Assembly (NCBI GenBank): GCA_041395525.1
Contig: JAWLAH010000009.1
Span: 1 to 64,000, forward strand
DNA length: 64,000 nucleotides
Direction: 5' to 3'
Source: CADEED01 sp020442965
GTDB taxonomy: Bacteria > Pseudomonadota > Gammaproteobacteria > Steroidobacterales > Steroidobacteraceae
This document shows, one piece after another, positions 8,912 through 17,665 of this stretch. The notes beneath the pieces were generated by a model. That model made no database searches. It saw only the letters and a program-made list of their open reading frames with translations, and was not told the origin of the DNA. Position 1 is the stretch's first letter; each line of letters begins with the position of its first letter. Both the position numbers and the translations under genes were made by a program.

Positions 8912-9630
8912 GCCACCAATTCCAGGATCGAGTAGCTGTCGTGTTCGGCGACGAGCCGCAGCTGGGGTGAGTAGTTCTTGAGCCAATGCTGCATGATGCT
9001 GTGTTCCTCCGCGCGCTGGGTGTCGTCGAACAAAATGCGCGCGCCGGGCACGAGACGCTGCAGCATCGTCGGCATGAGCCCGTATCGCCCGCCGCGCGTA
9101 CCACCCGGTGGACCATCGCAGACAACCAAGCCAAACGCTTCAGGCAGCGTGGTTTGCGCCACATCGTACCAGTCGAACTCGCCGTAGTTCTTGAGAGGCG
9201 CGAGCGCAATATGACTGCTTGGTAGCGAGAACTTGGCAAGTCGTTGCTGAATCGTGTCATACCAGGTGCGGTCGTGCTCCAGGGCCCAGCTGTGAATTCC
9301 GCGGGTGTCGATCAACATCGCCAATAGCAACGTCGTGATGCCGGTTCCGCATTCGAGCACTGTAGTGCGTGGCGCCCGCGCCTCCCGCAGCATCGCTTGC
9401 TGGAATTCGGGGCTTGCGGACCATGCCTCGTTGTCCCAGCCGAACGAGATGCGGTCGAGCAAGTCCCTGTCGGGGACCTGTTGCACCCGCAATTGCTGCT
9501 TGGCTTTGCCCACCGCACTTGCCAGAACCGTGCTGCGCCGCAGCGTCCGCAGGCGCCGCTTGGTGGGGCTCAAGACGAGCTGTTTGAATGTCCGTGCCAA
9601 AGCACTAACTAAATCGGTGGCGGGCCGCAA
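8908..9630 (-). CDS. Class I SAM-dependent methyltransferase
   Basis: 240 residues. After a basic N-terminal 45 residues the Rossmann fold begins. Motif I is TTVLECGTGITTLLLAML (about 89-106), followed by the acidic motif II region (SWALEHDRTWYDTI) and a motif IV-like VVCDGPPGGTRGGRYGLMP. LECGTG rather than LDxGxG resembles class I methyltransferases of the FkbM-like and polysaccharide or small-molecule groups. Substrate unknown. The stop codon overlaps that of the convergent MFS pseudogene by 4 nt. Confidence 0.78.
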   Translation of the reverse strand: MRPATDLVSALARTFKQLVLSPTKRRLRTLRRSTVLASAVGKAKQQLRVQQVPDRDLLDRISFGWDNEAWSASPEFQQAMLREARAPRTTVLECGTGITTLLLAMLIDTRGIHSWALEHDRTWYDTIQQRLAKFSLPSSHIALAPLKNYGEFDWYDVAQTTLPEAFGLVVCDGPPGGTRGGRYGLMPTMLQRLVPGARILFDDTQRAEEHSIMQHWLKNYSPQLRLVAEHDSYSILELVA

Positions 9631-9676
9631 TGCGCCCCGAGCGTTCGGATTGTAGCGTACTAGCGCTGCTGCCGTA

Positions 9677-10453
9677 TCATTCGTCGAAGCGTAGATGTTT
9701 CACACTCTTGCCGTGCCGGCGAATCAGCCCGAGCGCCTCGATGCCGATTCGAATATGACGCTCGACGTACTTCTGGCTGACATGATTGTCGGATATTTCC
9801 GTCTTGACGCCTTCCGGGATCATCGGTTGGTCGCTTACCAGCAACAATGCACCAGCCGGAATGGAGTTCGCGAAGCCCGTGGCGAAGATCGTCGCAGTTT
9901 CCATGTCGATCGCCATGCAGCGTGTCTTGCGCAAATACTCCTTGAAGTCGTCATCGTGCTCCCAGACGCGCCGATTGGTCGTGTAAACCGTGCCGGTCCA
10001 GTAGTCGCAGCCGAGGTCGCGGATCACGGTCGAGACCGCACGTTGCAGGCTGAATGCGGGCAGCGCGGGCACTTCTGGCAACAGGTAGTCGTTAGATGTG
10101 CCTTCGCCACGAATGGCTGCGATCGGCAGGATCAGATCGCCAATTTGATTCTTGCGCTTCAGCCCGCCGCACTTGCCCAGGAGCAATACGGCCTTGGGCG
10201 CTAGAGCGGACAACAAGTCCATCAGCGTGGCGGCGTTCGCACTACCCATGCCGAAATTGATCATCGTGATGCCATCGGACGTGGCTGTCGGCATCGGCCG
10301 ATCGAGGCCCTGGATTGCAGCGCCCGTCAAGCGCCCAAAAGTCTCCAGGTAGCTGCCGAAGTTGGTCAACAGAAAGTAATCGCCGAAATCATCCAATTTG
10401 CGGCCGGTGTAGCGAGGCAACCAGTTGCTGACGATCTCTGCCTTGGTCTTCAT
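9677..10453 (-). CDS. amn: AMP nucleosidase, short form
   Basis: 258 residues of the nucleoside phosphorylase/nucleosidase fold. AMP nucleosidase hydrolyses AMP to adenine and ribose 5-phosphate. Signatures: INFGMGSANAATLMDLL (phosphate/ribose loop), KAVLLLGKCGGLK, and AIDMETATIFATGF, where the Met-Glu pair contacts the ribose. The E. coli enzyme is about 480 residues with an N-terminal regulatory domain. This one has the catalytic domain only, like the shorter enzymes in many other bacteria. It is followed by the gene for a lipoprotein on the same strand 9 nt upstream, so co-transcription is likely. Confidence 0.85.
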   Translation of the reverse strand: MKTKAEIVSNWLPRYTGRKLDDFGDYFLLTNFGSYLETFGRLTGAAIQGLDRPMPTATSDGITMINFGMGSANAATLMDLLSALAPKAVLLLGKCGGLKRKNQIGDLILPIAAIRGEGTSNDYLLPEVPALPAFSLQRAVSTVIRDLGCDYWTGTVYTTNRRVWEHDDDFKEYLRKTRCMAIDMETATIFATGFANSIPAGALLLVSDQPMIPEGVKTEISDNHVSQKYVERHIRIGIEALGLIRRHGKSVKHLRFDE

Positions 10454-10462
10454 GAACGCTTG

Positions 10463-11335
10463 TCAGCGGAAAGTTGTACCACCCAGATCCGTGATTGCCG
10501 CCTCATCGAATCGGCGCGAGATGCCCTCGAAGGTCGTGCGGGTGGAATACACTTCGGCGCTGCCCGATGCCTCTATCGATGCCGCTTGGCCGACAACCGT
10601 GCTGTTGGTCAAGTGCACACGGGCGTTACGCACGGTGATCGCCACGCCGCCCGCACGGACACGCGTATTGGTGATGTGCAGATCGCAACCGTCTTCGGCG
10701 ACGATGGCATTACCGGCGCTGGAGATCGTCTGGCCATCGATGCGCATGAATCGTTGCCCCTGGCAAATGATCGGTTCCGCTCGGACCGGGACGCTGGCGC
10801 TTGCCACCGCAATGCCAGCGTTGCCGTTCTCGCTCTCGGGAGGCGCCGCACTTGGTCGCTGCGTGGTCTTGTCTGCGCGGCTGATCGAATAGCCTGGTCC
10901 CGACATCAAGGTCTTGCCGGTGCCGCTGGTGGCCAGAGCTGCGGCCTGGTCTTCGCTAACAGGTTCCGATGCAGCGTTGTCCGCGGGCGGCGCCACATCG
11001 GTGCTCGCAAGGTCGGGATCTGGGGTCGCGCTATCGCCCACTGCCGGCGCTTGGTCCGTCAGCGGGGTGGGCGCTGCCTCCGTGCGCGCCGCCATGCCGG
11101 CCGGTGCTGCAACAATATCTTGAATCGCGACCGTCCGGACGGTGCCGGAACCGACCTCCTTGATGGTAAATATGCCGGTCTTGGTGTCGACAGCGATCAG
11201 TTCGAGCGCCGGGTTACGAGCCAGCGCGGCGCGCGCCCACTCAATTTCGTCAGCGCCCCGGGAGCTGCAGGAACTCAACGCGATCGTGAGCATCACGAGT
11301 GCGCAGGCCGCTGGAGCGATGGCTGGATGGCGCAT
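10463..11335 (-). CDS. Lipoprotein with C-terminal beta-helix-like repeats
   Basis: 290 residues from the ATG at 11335, chosen because it begins a lipoprotein signal: MRHPAIAPAACALVMLTIA followed by the lipobox LSSC. An Ala/Pro/Asp-rich, probably disordered stretch (about 80-170) links to the C-terminal 110 residues. These show regularly spaced short beta strands such as GNAIVAEDGCDLHITNTRV, GGVAITVRNARVHLTNSTV and GSAEVYSTRTTFEG. That pattern is typical of a right-handed parallel beta-helix. Likely an outer- or inner-membrane-anchored periplasmic protein. Family not recognised. The gene lies immediately upstream of amn in the same direction. Confidence 0.65.
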   Translation of the reverse strand: MRHPAIAPAACALVMLTIALSSCSSRGADEIEWARAALARNPALELIAVDTKTGIFTIKEVGSGTVRTVAIQDIVAAPAGMAARTEAAPTPLTDQAPAVGDSATPDPDLASTDVAPPADNAASEPVSEDQAAALATSGTGKTLMSGPGYSISRADKTTQRPSAAPPESENGNAGIAVASASVPVRAEPIICQGQRFMRIDGQTISSAGNAIVAEDGCDLHITNTRVRAGGVAITVRNARVHLTNSTVVGQAASIEASGSAEVYSTRTTFEGISRRFDEAAITDLGGTTFR

Positions 11336-11493
11336 GTTTTGAGTTCCAGGTGGCGAATATTTTCCGGACGGATTCCGTATGCTAGACGATCTTACGCGCC
11401 GATCAGTAGTCGCAGCGTTCAAACTTGCGATGTTTGCCCCATAAACTTTCCATAATGCAACCCGGTCACGACGGTTGCCAAGGACGAAATTCG

Positions 11494-12252
11494 ATGCATG
11501 ATTTATTCAAGACGCTCTTGTTGCTGCTCGCGCTGCCCGTTGCGGCGCAGACCGCGCCTGCCCCTGAGAATAGCGGCGCAAATGCCAGCATCACACGTGG
11601 TGCGAGTGGCAAGTATGCGTATCGCGCCACCGACGGCCGCGCGCGCGGCGAGGAACGCTTTCAGCTCATGGTGCATCCTGACGGCAGTCGCACCATGCTC
11701 ATGTGGCACGACCTGTTTGCGCGCAATGCGCAGTTCAGTGTCACCTTGCGAGTCGACGCCGATTATCGACCCCTGGACGCTTTCGTTAGCTATTGGAACG
11801 GAGGTGCGTACAAGGGCGCATCACGCATCACTGTCGACGGTGCGGACCTGGCGGTGAACTATCGTGGACCCGCTGGGGAAGTCGAGCAGGAGCTCGCGGT
11901 TCCAGAGCATTTCTCGCTGGGTACGCATCCGGTTGCCGGTGACGGCTGGCACGTCGCCAATTTTGATGCCGCAGCGGGTGGCACACAGATGCTGCGGCTT
12001 GCCTCGGTCGAGGCGAGTGCCGATGCCACTCGACCGGTGCTGGTGACACTGGTGCCTCTCAAGGTCGAGCGCCTTGGCAGCGAGCGCGTCACGGTCGGTG
12101 CCGGCACTTTCGATACGACACACTATCGGCTCGCGGGCGTAAACGATATCTGGGTGCTCGAGCAGGATCTACTGGTCGTAAAATCCGCCATGACAGCGCG
12201 CGGGCTCGAGTATGAGTTGACCGAGCTCACCCGCAACGCCGGCCACCTGTAG
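11494..12252 (+). CDS. Exported hypothetical protein, DUF3108-like
   Basis: 252 residues from the ATG at 11494, which has AAGGA 8-12 nt upstream and starts a clear signal peptide (LFKTLLLLLALPVAAQTAPA). The mature protein is rich in beta strands (SVTLRVDADYRPLDAFVSYW, VGAGTFDTTHYRLAG, DIWVLEQDLLVVKSAM), the look of periplasmic DUF3108-type proteins that follow lipids or surfaces. Function unknown. It lies 9 nt before glnE, so the two may share a transcript, although no functional link is evident. Confidence 0.6.
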   Translation: MHDLFKTLLLLLALPVAAQTAPAPENSGANASITRGASGKYAYRATDGRARGEERFQLMVHPDGSRTMLMWHDLFARNAQFSVTLRVDADYRPLDAFVSYWNGGAYKGASRITVDGADLAVNYRGPAGEVEQELAVPEHFSLGTHPVAGDGWHVANFDAAAGGTQMLRLASVEASADATRPVLVTLVPLKVERLGSERVTVGAGTFDTTHYRLAGVNDIWVLEQDLLVVKSAMTARGLEYELTELTRNAGHL

Positions 12253-12261
12253 AGCGGGCGC

Positions 12262-15144
12262 TTGTCGCCGGAACTGCAACAGCAATTGGCGTCTGCTCGC
12301 GCGCAGCTGCGAGCGGATCCGCGCGCTGCAGCGGCGCTCGATGGCGCGTCAGCCAGCGTTCAAGAATCCGTCGACCGTGTGCTGATTGGCAGCGATTTCG
12401 TTCTCAAGAGCTGTGTGCGCGATCCAGCGCTGCTCGAGTGGTTAGTGACCGGTGCAACGCTGACCGATCGGAGGACGCCAGCGGCATTGCGGCTGGAACT
12501 TGGCGCAGAACTGACGATTGACGTCGACGATCCCGCCGACGACGCGTTGCTGATGACGCTCTTGCGCGCCGTTAGACGACGCGAGATGGTACGGATTGCG
12601 TGGCGCGATCTCGCCGGTTGGGCTGATCTCGATGAGACCTTGGGTCAGCTTTCCACACTTGCCGATACGTTGATTACGACCGCCGTACAGGCGGCCCGCG
12701 CAGGCCTGCTGCCGCTCTACGGCTTGCCGCGTGATGCCGCCGGTGCCGAGCAGTCATTGATCGTCGTTGCGATGGGCAAACTGGGCGGCGGCGAACTCAA
12801 TTTCTCATCCGACGTCGATTTGATTTTTCTTTTTTCCACCGCGGGTGACACGGACGGTCGGCGCAGCATTTCGAACGAGGAATATTTCACGCGGTTGGGC
12901 CGCCAGGCGATCAAACTAATGGATCAGCCGACCGCCGATGGCTTCGTGCTGCGCGTCGATATGCGGTTACGCCCATTCGGCGACAGCGGCCCGCTGGTAG
13001 TCAGTGAGACATTTCTCGAGGACTACCTCGAAACGCATGGGCGTGACTGGGAGCGCTACGCGTGGGTCAAGGCACGGGCGGTGACCGGTGCGTCGCAATA
13101 CGGGTCGCTGTATGAGGCCGCCATTCGTCCGTTCGTCTATCGGCGCTATCTCGACTTCGGAGTGTTCGATGCGCTGCGGGATATGAAAGCGCTGATCGAA
13201 CGCGAAGTTGCGCGGCGCGATTTGACCGAGCACGTCAAACTGGGTCCCGGCGGCATCCGTGAGATCGAGTTTATCGTACAGGCGATGCAGCTCATTCGTG
13301 GCGGACAGGATCGCAGGTTGCAGACGACCTCGTTGCGTACTGCTTTGCCAAGGCTGGTAGGTAGTCGATTACTTGATCAGGAAACTGTCGACGAACTCGA
13401 TGCCGCGTATGTGTTTCTGCGGCGCCTGGAGAATGCGCTGCAGATGGCCGATGATCAGCAGACTCACACGCTGCCGACTGATGTGTTAGCGCGGGAGCGA
13501 CTCGCCGTGGCGCTCGGGTTTGTCGATTGGCCAGCGGCGGACGCTGCGCTCGCAATGCATCGCGCCAATGTGGTCAGGCAATTCCAGGCGCTGCTGTTCG
13601 CGAACGGACCGGCGCGCGAAGCGGGTCACGTGGGACCGGGTTCGTTCGCAGTGCTGTGGGAACAAGCCGCGAGCGCGGCGGAGTTCGGCGCTTCGTTCGA
13701 GCGCAACGGTATCGCCGACGCGGCCGACTGCGGCCGCCAGTTTGCCCAGTTTCGCAGCTCGAATCTCGTCAAGCGGCTCGATGCGACGGGCCGCAAGCGA
13801 CTCGATGTGCTGATGGCGCTGATCGCAACCGAGCTAACGACTTGTGCCGAGCCGGCGGCAATCCTGCGCCGCGTGATCAGGATTCTCGAAGCGATTGGCG
13901 CGCGGTCGACGTACTTCTCGCTCTTGAATGAGAACGAAATCGCTCGTCGGCGACTGATCGAGTTGAGCGGCTACGGCGGGTTTCTCTCCAAGCAGATCGC
14001 TGCGGCACCCATTTTGCTCGATGAGCTGATCGACGAATCGCTCTACGGTCGGCTGCCCAGGCGCGCTGAGCTCATGCGCGACGTCACCGACAAGCTGGCG
14101 AGTATCGATGCCGATGATCCGGAGCGCGAAGTCGAGGCGCTGCGCCACTTCCAGCGAGCGGCTATTTTTCGCGTAGCCGTGTCGGATTTGTCAGGCCGGT
14201 TACCCCTGATGCGGATCAGCGATTATCTGACCGAGATCGCCGAGATCATCGTCGAGCACGCGATGCGACTCGCGTGGAAGCAGATGACGACTCAGTATGG
14301 CGTGCCGTGCTGTGGCATGGGCCCGGAGCGGCGAACCGTGCGCGTCTGCGCCGTGGGTTACGGCAAGCTAGGCGGCCGCGAGTTGGGGTATGGTTCGGAT
14401 CTCGATCTGGTCTTTCTGCACGATTCGGTCGGCGAGGATCAGGAGACCGATGCGCCGAAGCCGGTAGACAATCAGATGTTTTTCGTGCGTCTCGCCCAGC
14501 GCATCGTTCACATCCTGACGATGCATTCGTCCGCCGGACGCTTATACGAGGTGGACGTGCGTTTACGGCCGAGTGGCAAAGGGGGCTTGTTGATCACGCA
14601 GGTCGATGCCTTCGCTGAATACCAGCGCAATGAAGCGTGGACTTGGGAGCATCAGGCCTTGTTGCATGCACGCGCAGTGGCTGGGGATCCTGAGCTGCAG
14701 GCGAGGTTCGAACGCGTGCGCACCGACATACTGTGCGGGAGTGTCAAACATGACACGCTGCGTAAGGATGTCGGCGACATGCGTGAGCGCATGCGACGCG
14801 AACTGTCCCGCTCGCAAGCCGGGCAGTTCGATGTCAAACAGGATCGCGGCGGTGTGGCCGACATCGAGTTCCTGGCGCAGTACTGGGCGCTCGCGTTCGC
14901 ACCCCGCCACGCGGCGGTCGTCATGTACTCCGATACGATCCGCCAGCTCGAAACCGTGGCATCCGGGGGCTACGTACCGCAGGCAACCGTAGATCAACTG
15001 ACCGCAGCCTACCGCGCCTACCGGGCCCGGACGCATCGGTTGTCGCTAGAGGACCAGAAACCGATCGTTCCGACGACGGAATTCCAGACGGAGCGATCGA
15101 ACGTCACGTCGATCTGGGAACAAACGCTCGGCGCCACCGTATAA
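12262..15144 (+). CDS. glnE: Bifunctional glutamine synthetase adenylyltransferase/adenylyl-removing enzyme
   Basis: 960 residues, normal for GlnE, which adds AMP to or removes it from glutamine synthetase in response to PII and glutamine. Two nucleotidyltransferase domains are clear. The N-terminal deadenylylase has VAMGKLGGGELNFSSDVDL (about 170-189) and GPGGIREIEFIVQAMQLI. The C-terminal adenylylase has GYGKLGGRELGYGSDLDLVF (about 697) and DRGGVADIEFLAQYW. Both GS-x(n)-DxD metal-binding motifs are intact. The start is a TTG 9 nt after the previous stop. The next in-frame candidates would remove conserved N-terminal sequence. Confidence 0.95.
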   Translation: MSPELQQQLASARAQLRADPRAAAALDGASASVQESVDRVLIGSDFVLKSCVRDPALLEWLVTGATLTDRRTPAALRLELGAELTIDVDDPADDALLMTLLRAVRRREMVRIAWRDLAGWADLDETLGQLSTLADTLITTAVQAARAGLLPLYGLPRDAAGAEQSLIVVAMGKLGGGELNFSSDVDLIFLFSTAGDTDGRRSISNEEYFTRLGRQAIKLMDQPTADGFVLRVDMRLRPFGDSGPLVVSETFLEDYLETHGRDWERYAWVKARAVTGASQYGSLYEAAIRPFVYRRYLDFGVFDALRDMKALIEREVARRDLTEHVKLGPGGIREIEFIVQAMQLIRGGQDRRLQTTSLRTALPRLVGSRLLDQETVDELDAAYVFLRRLENALQMADDQQTHTLPTDVLARERLAVALGFVDWPAADAALAMHRANVVRQFQALLFANGPAREAGHVGPGSFAVLWEQAASAAEFGASFERNGIADAADCGRQFAQFRSSNLVKRLDATGRKRLDVLMALIATELTTCAEPAAILRRVIRILEAIGARSTYFSLLNENEIARRRLIELSGYGGFLSKQIAAAPILLDELIDESLYGRLPRRAELMRDVTDKLASIDADDPEREVEALRHFQRAAIFRVAVSDLSGRLPLMRISDYLTEIAEIIVEHAMRLAWKQMTTQYGVPCCGMGPERRTVRVCAVGYGKLGGRELGYGSDLDLVFLHDSVGEDQETDAPKPVDNQMFFVRLAQRIVHILTMHSSAGRLYEVDVRLRPSGKGGLLITQVDAFAEYQRNEAWTWEHQALLHARAVAGDPELQARFERVRTDILCGSVKHDTLRKDVGDMRERMRRELSRSQAGQFDVKQDRGGVADIEFLAQYWALAFAPRHAAVVMYSDTIRQLETVASGGYVPQATVDQLTAAYRAYRARTHRLSLEDQKPIVPTTEFQTERSNVTSIWEQTLGATV

Positions 15145-15151
15145 TCCGCGC

Positions 15152-15361
15152 ATGGCCCCTGTTCAGACCAACCAGAAACTCATGCTACCGAACGCGCAGA
15201 ACGAATACGTCGTCGAGCCGGGCGATCTGCCGCTCGCCTGTCCGATGCCGGAAATGGCGCTGTGGAACTCGCATCCGCGCGTCTATCTGCCAATCGAGGC
15301 TACCGGCTGGGCCAAATGTCCTTATTGCAGCGCCGAATACACGCTGCAGCGCGCTGGCTAA
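15152..15361 (+). CDS. CHCC zinc-finger domain protein
   Basis: 69 residues. The zinc ligands are C30, H41, C56 and C59, in the context LACPMPEMALWNSHPRVYLP and AKCPYCSAEYTL. This is the zf-CHCC family, related to the NDUFS6 subunit of mitochondrial complex I and common as a small stand-alone protein in Proteobacteria. Role not established. It starts 7 nt after the glnE stop. Confidence 0.85.
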   Translation: MAPVQTNQKLMLPNAQNEYVVEPGDLPLACPMPEMALWNSHPRVYLPIEATGWAKCPYCSAEYTLQRAG

Positions 15362-15395
15362 CCAACAGTTCCGCAGCGGCGCTGCGGGCGCGTGC

Positions 15396-15791
15396 TCACG
15401 CTGTATACGGTTGGTAGGATTTTTCTTCGACGATCGCCGAGCCCAACTGCACATTGATGCGCCTTTTCACGGCGGCGCGCTCGTCGTTCGTCACATAGAC
15501 GGCGCGCGCCAGCTCGATGAAACGCGCGTCAAATTCCTTGGCGCGTTCTTTGTCACGAATCTCGTCCTCAATGTCCCACAGCCGCGTGTTGATGCGCAGC
15601 AACGCCGCTTCGTCCGCGACGACACTCGCAGTCGCCGCGCCCGAGTTGCGCCAGGTCGACTCGAGCAAGGTGAGTTCGTGCTGCACGTTGGCAGTCTTGG
15701 CGGCGTCAGTGAAGCGCGCGACCTTGATCCGCAAGATGGTGATCTTGTCGAGCAGTTCGCCCGGTGACACTGGAACCAGAATTTCTTTCAT
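15396..15791 (-). CDS. DUF6165 family protein
   Basis: 131 residues from the ATG at 15791 (MKEILVPVSPGELLDKITIL). This ATG overlaps the stop of the upstream GT9 gene in an ATGA arrangement. The protein is charged and largely helical (ITILRIKVARFTDAAK, RLWDIEDEIRDKERAKEF). DUF6165 members commonly sit beside LPS or capsule glycosyltransferases. The tight coupling to a heptosyltransferase-like gene supports a role in glycan synthesis, but no catalytic residues are identifiable. Confidence 0.75.
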   Translation of the reverse strand: MKEILVPVSPGELLDKITILRIKVARFTDAAKTANVQHELTLLESTWRNSGAATASVVADEAALLRINTRLWDIEDEIRDKERAKEFDARFIELARAVYVTNDERAAVKRRINVQLGSAIVEEKSYQPYTA

Positions 15792-16855
15792 TTCAGATCG
15801 GCCTCCGGCCACCATGCTAGCAGTTGGTCAAGCTTGGCACAGACCGCGTCGGCCGTAATCAGATCCATGACGCCCGGCAGTTCGATCTTCCGGGACCACG
15901 CGAGTTCTGCGGCAGGGCGCCGCAGGAATTGCCGGGCCGCGGCATCGTACCGGTCGACACACCACTGTCTGGAGTGATACGGCCCACTGCGCGCCGGGTT
16001 GGTCGCGGCATAGAGCCCGAGCACCGGTGTGCCGACCATGGTCGCCATGTGCGCGGGTCCGGAGTCCGGCGAGAGGAGGGCGGTCGCGCGTGCCAGCAGC
16101 GCCAGAAGTTCGGGTAGTGTATCCGCCCCGATCTGATCGATGATGGGCACACTAACGACTCGCGCGATGGCTGCGCCGGTCTCGCGTTCGAGCGTGCTCG
16201 GTCCGCCCACCAGAATCACCCGCATGCCGTGTTTGCGCACCGCGTGCTCGGCGACTGCCGCATAGCCTGCAACGGACCAGTTGCGCAGGCGATGGCTCGA
16301 GCAGGGGCTGATGACGAGCGTCGGCTGGTCGTCCGGGATCAACCGATCGGCGTAGGCGCGTGCTGCACTCGGCAGCGGCACGTTCCAATCGATCACGGTG
16401 TCACGGACGCCTACGGCTGTCGCAAAGCCCAGAAAGCTGTCGAGTACATGTTCGCGCTCACGCGGCGCGATCCGTGCGTTGGTGAAGAGCCATTGCAATT
16501 CGCGCGCGCGCGCGCGATCGAACCCGAGTTTGATTGGCGCGGGGATGCAGCTCGCTACCAGGCTCGCACGTAGTGCCAGCTGTAAGTGCAGCAGCAGATC
16601 GAAGCTTCGCCCCCGCATAGCGGCTCGCAGCTCGCGCAGCGCGCCGAGTCCGGAACGCTTGTCCACGGTGATAAACTCCACCTCCGGGATGAGGCGCATG
16701 AGTTTGGCCTCGACCTTGCCGATGACCCACGTGATGCGTGCGGCGGGCCACGCGCGTTGCACGGAGCGAAGCAGCGGCACGACGTGACAGGTGTCGCCGA
16801 TCGCTGAGAGGCGCAGCAGGCACACGGTAGCTGGTGGTTTGGTCAGGGGGAACAT
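15788..16855 (-). CDS. Glycosyltransferase family 9 (lipopolysaccharide heptosyltransferase)
   Basis: 355 residues from the ATG at 16855, chosen because the GT9 N-terminal motif follows closely: CLLRLSAIGDTCHVVPLLRS. Other family motifs: SPCSSHRLRNWSVAGYAAVA (nucleotide-sugar region) and LLSPDSGPAHMATMVGTPVL (C-terminal donor-binding signature). GT9 enzymes move L-glycero-D-manno-heptose or similar sugars from ADP- or UDP-donors onto the LPS inner core at the inner face of the cytoplasmic membrane. Whether this is WaaC-, WaaF- or WaaQ-like cannot be told. It is divergent from kdkA (28-nt gap) and coupled to the DUF6165 gene. Confidence 0.85.
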   Translation of the reverse strand: MFPLTKPPATVCLLRLSAIGDTCHVVPLLRSVQRAWPAARITWVIGKVEAKLMRLIPEVEFITVDKRSGLGALRELRAAMRGRSFDLLLHLQLALRASLVASCIPAPIKLGFDRARARELQWLFTNARIAPREREHVLDSFLGFATAVGVRDTVIDWNVPLPSAARAYADRLIPDDQPTLVISPCSSHRLRNWSVAGYAAVAEHAVRKHGMRVILVGGPSTLERETGAAIARVVSVPIIDQIGADTLPELLALLARATALLSPDSGPAHMATMVGTPVLGLYAATNPARSGPYHSRQWCVDRYDAAARQFLRRPAAELAWSRKIELPGVMDLITADAVCAKLDQLLAWWPEADLK

Positions 16856-16883
16856 TGGGCGTGAGAGCGAAAGAGGTTGCCTC

Positions 16884-17657
16884 GTGAGTGACAAATGGCC
16901 GGTCGGCGCCGAGGTGGATGAGGCCGCAATCGCGGGCGGCCGGATGCTATACGACACATCGCGGGCGAGCAATTTTGGCGCTGAATGGTTCGAACCGGCG
17001 TTCTGGGAGCGAAGATCCGCGATCGAGGGGCGGGCGCGCGGACGTGGCAACACCCTGTTCGTGCGCCAGGGCCAGTACGCCTACGCGCTGCGGCACTATC
17101 GGCGCGGCGGTCTGATAGCCAAACTTTCCGGCGATCGATACTGGTGGCGCGGCGAGGATCTCACCCGACCGTTTGCCGAATGGTTTCTCACCTATCATCT
17201 ATACCGTGCCGGGCTGCCAGTCCCGGCGCCGGTCGCTGCGCGCTACGTGAAGCGTGGACGTACCTACACCGGCGATCTGATCACCGCGCGCATCGAGAAT
17301 GCCGAGTCGCTCGCTGGCGTGTTGACGCGAGAGCCGCTCGGGTTTTCCGCCTGGATCGCGGTCGGTCGATGTATTCGGCAGTTTCACGAGTCTGGTATTT
17401 ATCATGCCGATCTCAATGCTCACAACCTGCTGTTACTGGGGCATGACACGGTGTATATGCTTGATTTCGATCGCGGCGAGCTGCGCAAGCCAGGGTGGTG
17501 GCGCGACGCCAATCTCGTACGTCTGCGCCGTTCGCTCGAGAAAGTCACGATAGGATTGCCGCCCGAGCGCTTCACCGAAGACGACTGGCATTCGTTACTG
17601 GCTGGTTATCGTGAACCGGCACAACCGGCGGCGCTCCTGTCGGGCGCGACTGGTTAG
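16884..17657 (+). CDS. kdkA: 3-deoxy-D-manno-octulosonic acid kinase
   Basis: 257 residues from GTG 16884, with AAGAGG 8 nt upstream. An in-frame start further upstream would run into the divergent GT9 gene. The protein is a small kinase-fold enzyme. The ATP-binding part has YALRHYRRGGLIAKLSGDRY, the catalytic loop is YHADLNAHNLLLL and the metal-binding Asp is in YMLDFDRGEL. KdkA phosphorylates lipid-A-linked Kdo at O-4 using ATP. In Haemophilus this goes with a WaaA that adds a single Kdo, so the neighbouring waaA suggests a mono-Kdo-4-phosphate inner core here (inference). Confidence 0.9.
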   Translation: MSDKWPVGAEVDEAAIAGGRMLYDTSRASNFGAEWFEPAFWERRSAIEGRARGRGNTLFVRQGQYAYALRHYRRGGLIAKLSGDRYWWRGEDLTRPFAEWFLTYHLYRAGLPVPAPVAARYVKRGRTYTGDLITARIENAESLAGVLTREPLGFSAWIAVGRCIRQFHESGIYHADLNAHNLLLLGHDTVYMLDFDRGELRKPGWWRDANLVRLRRSLEKVTIGLPPERFTEDDWHSLLAGYREPAQPAALLSGATG

Positions 17658-17665
17658 GCCGACCA

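Noticed and set aside
13222..13238. TTGAC...GTCAA inverted repeat inside glnE, similar to the FNR boxes.
   Set aside because: The spacer is 7 nt rather than 4, and it lies deep inside a coding region with no start nearby.
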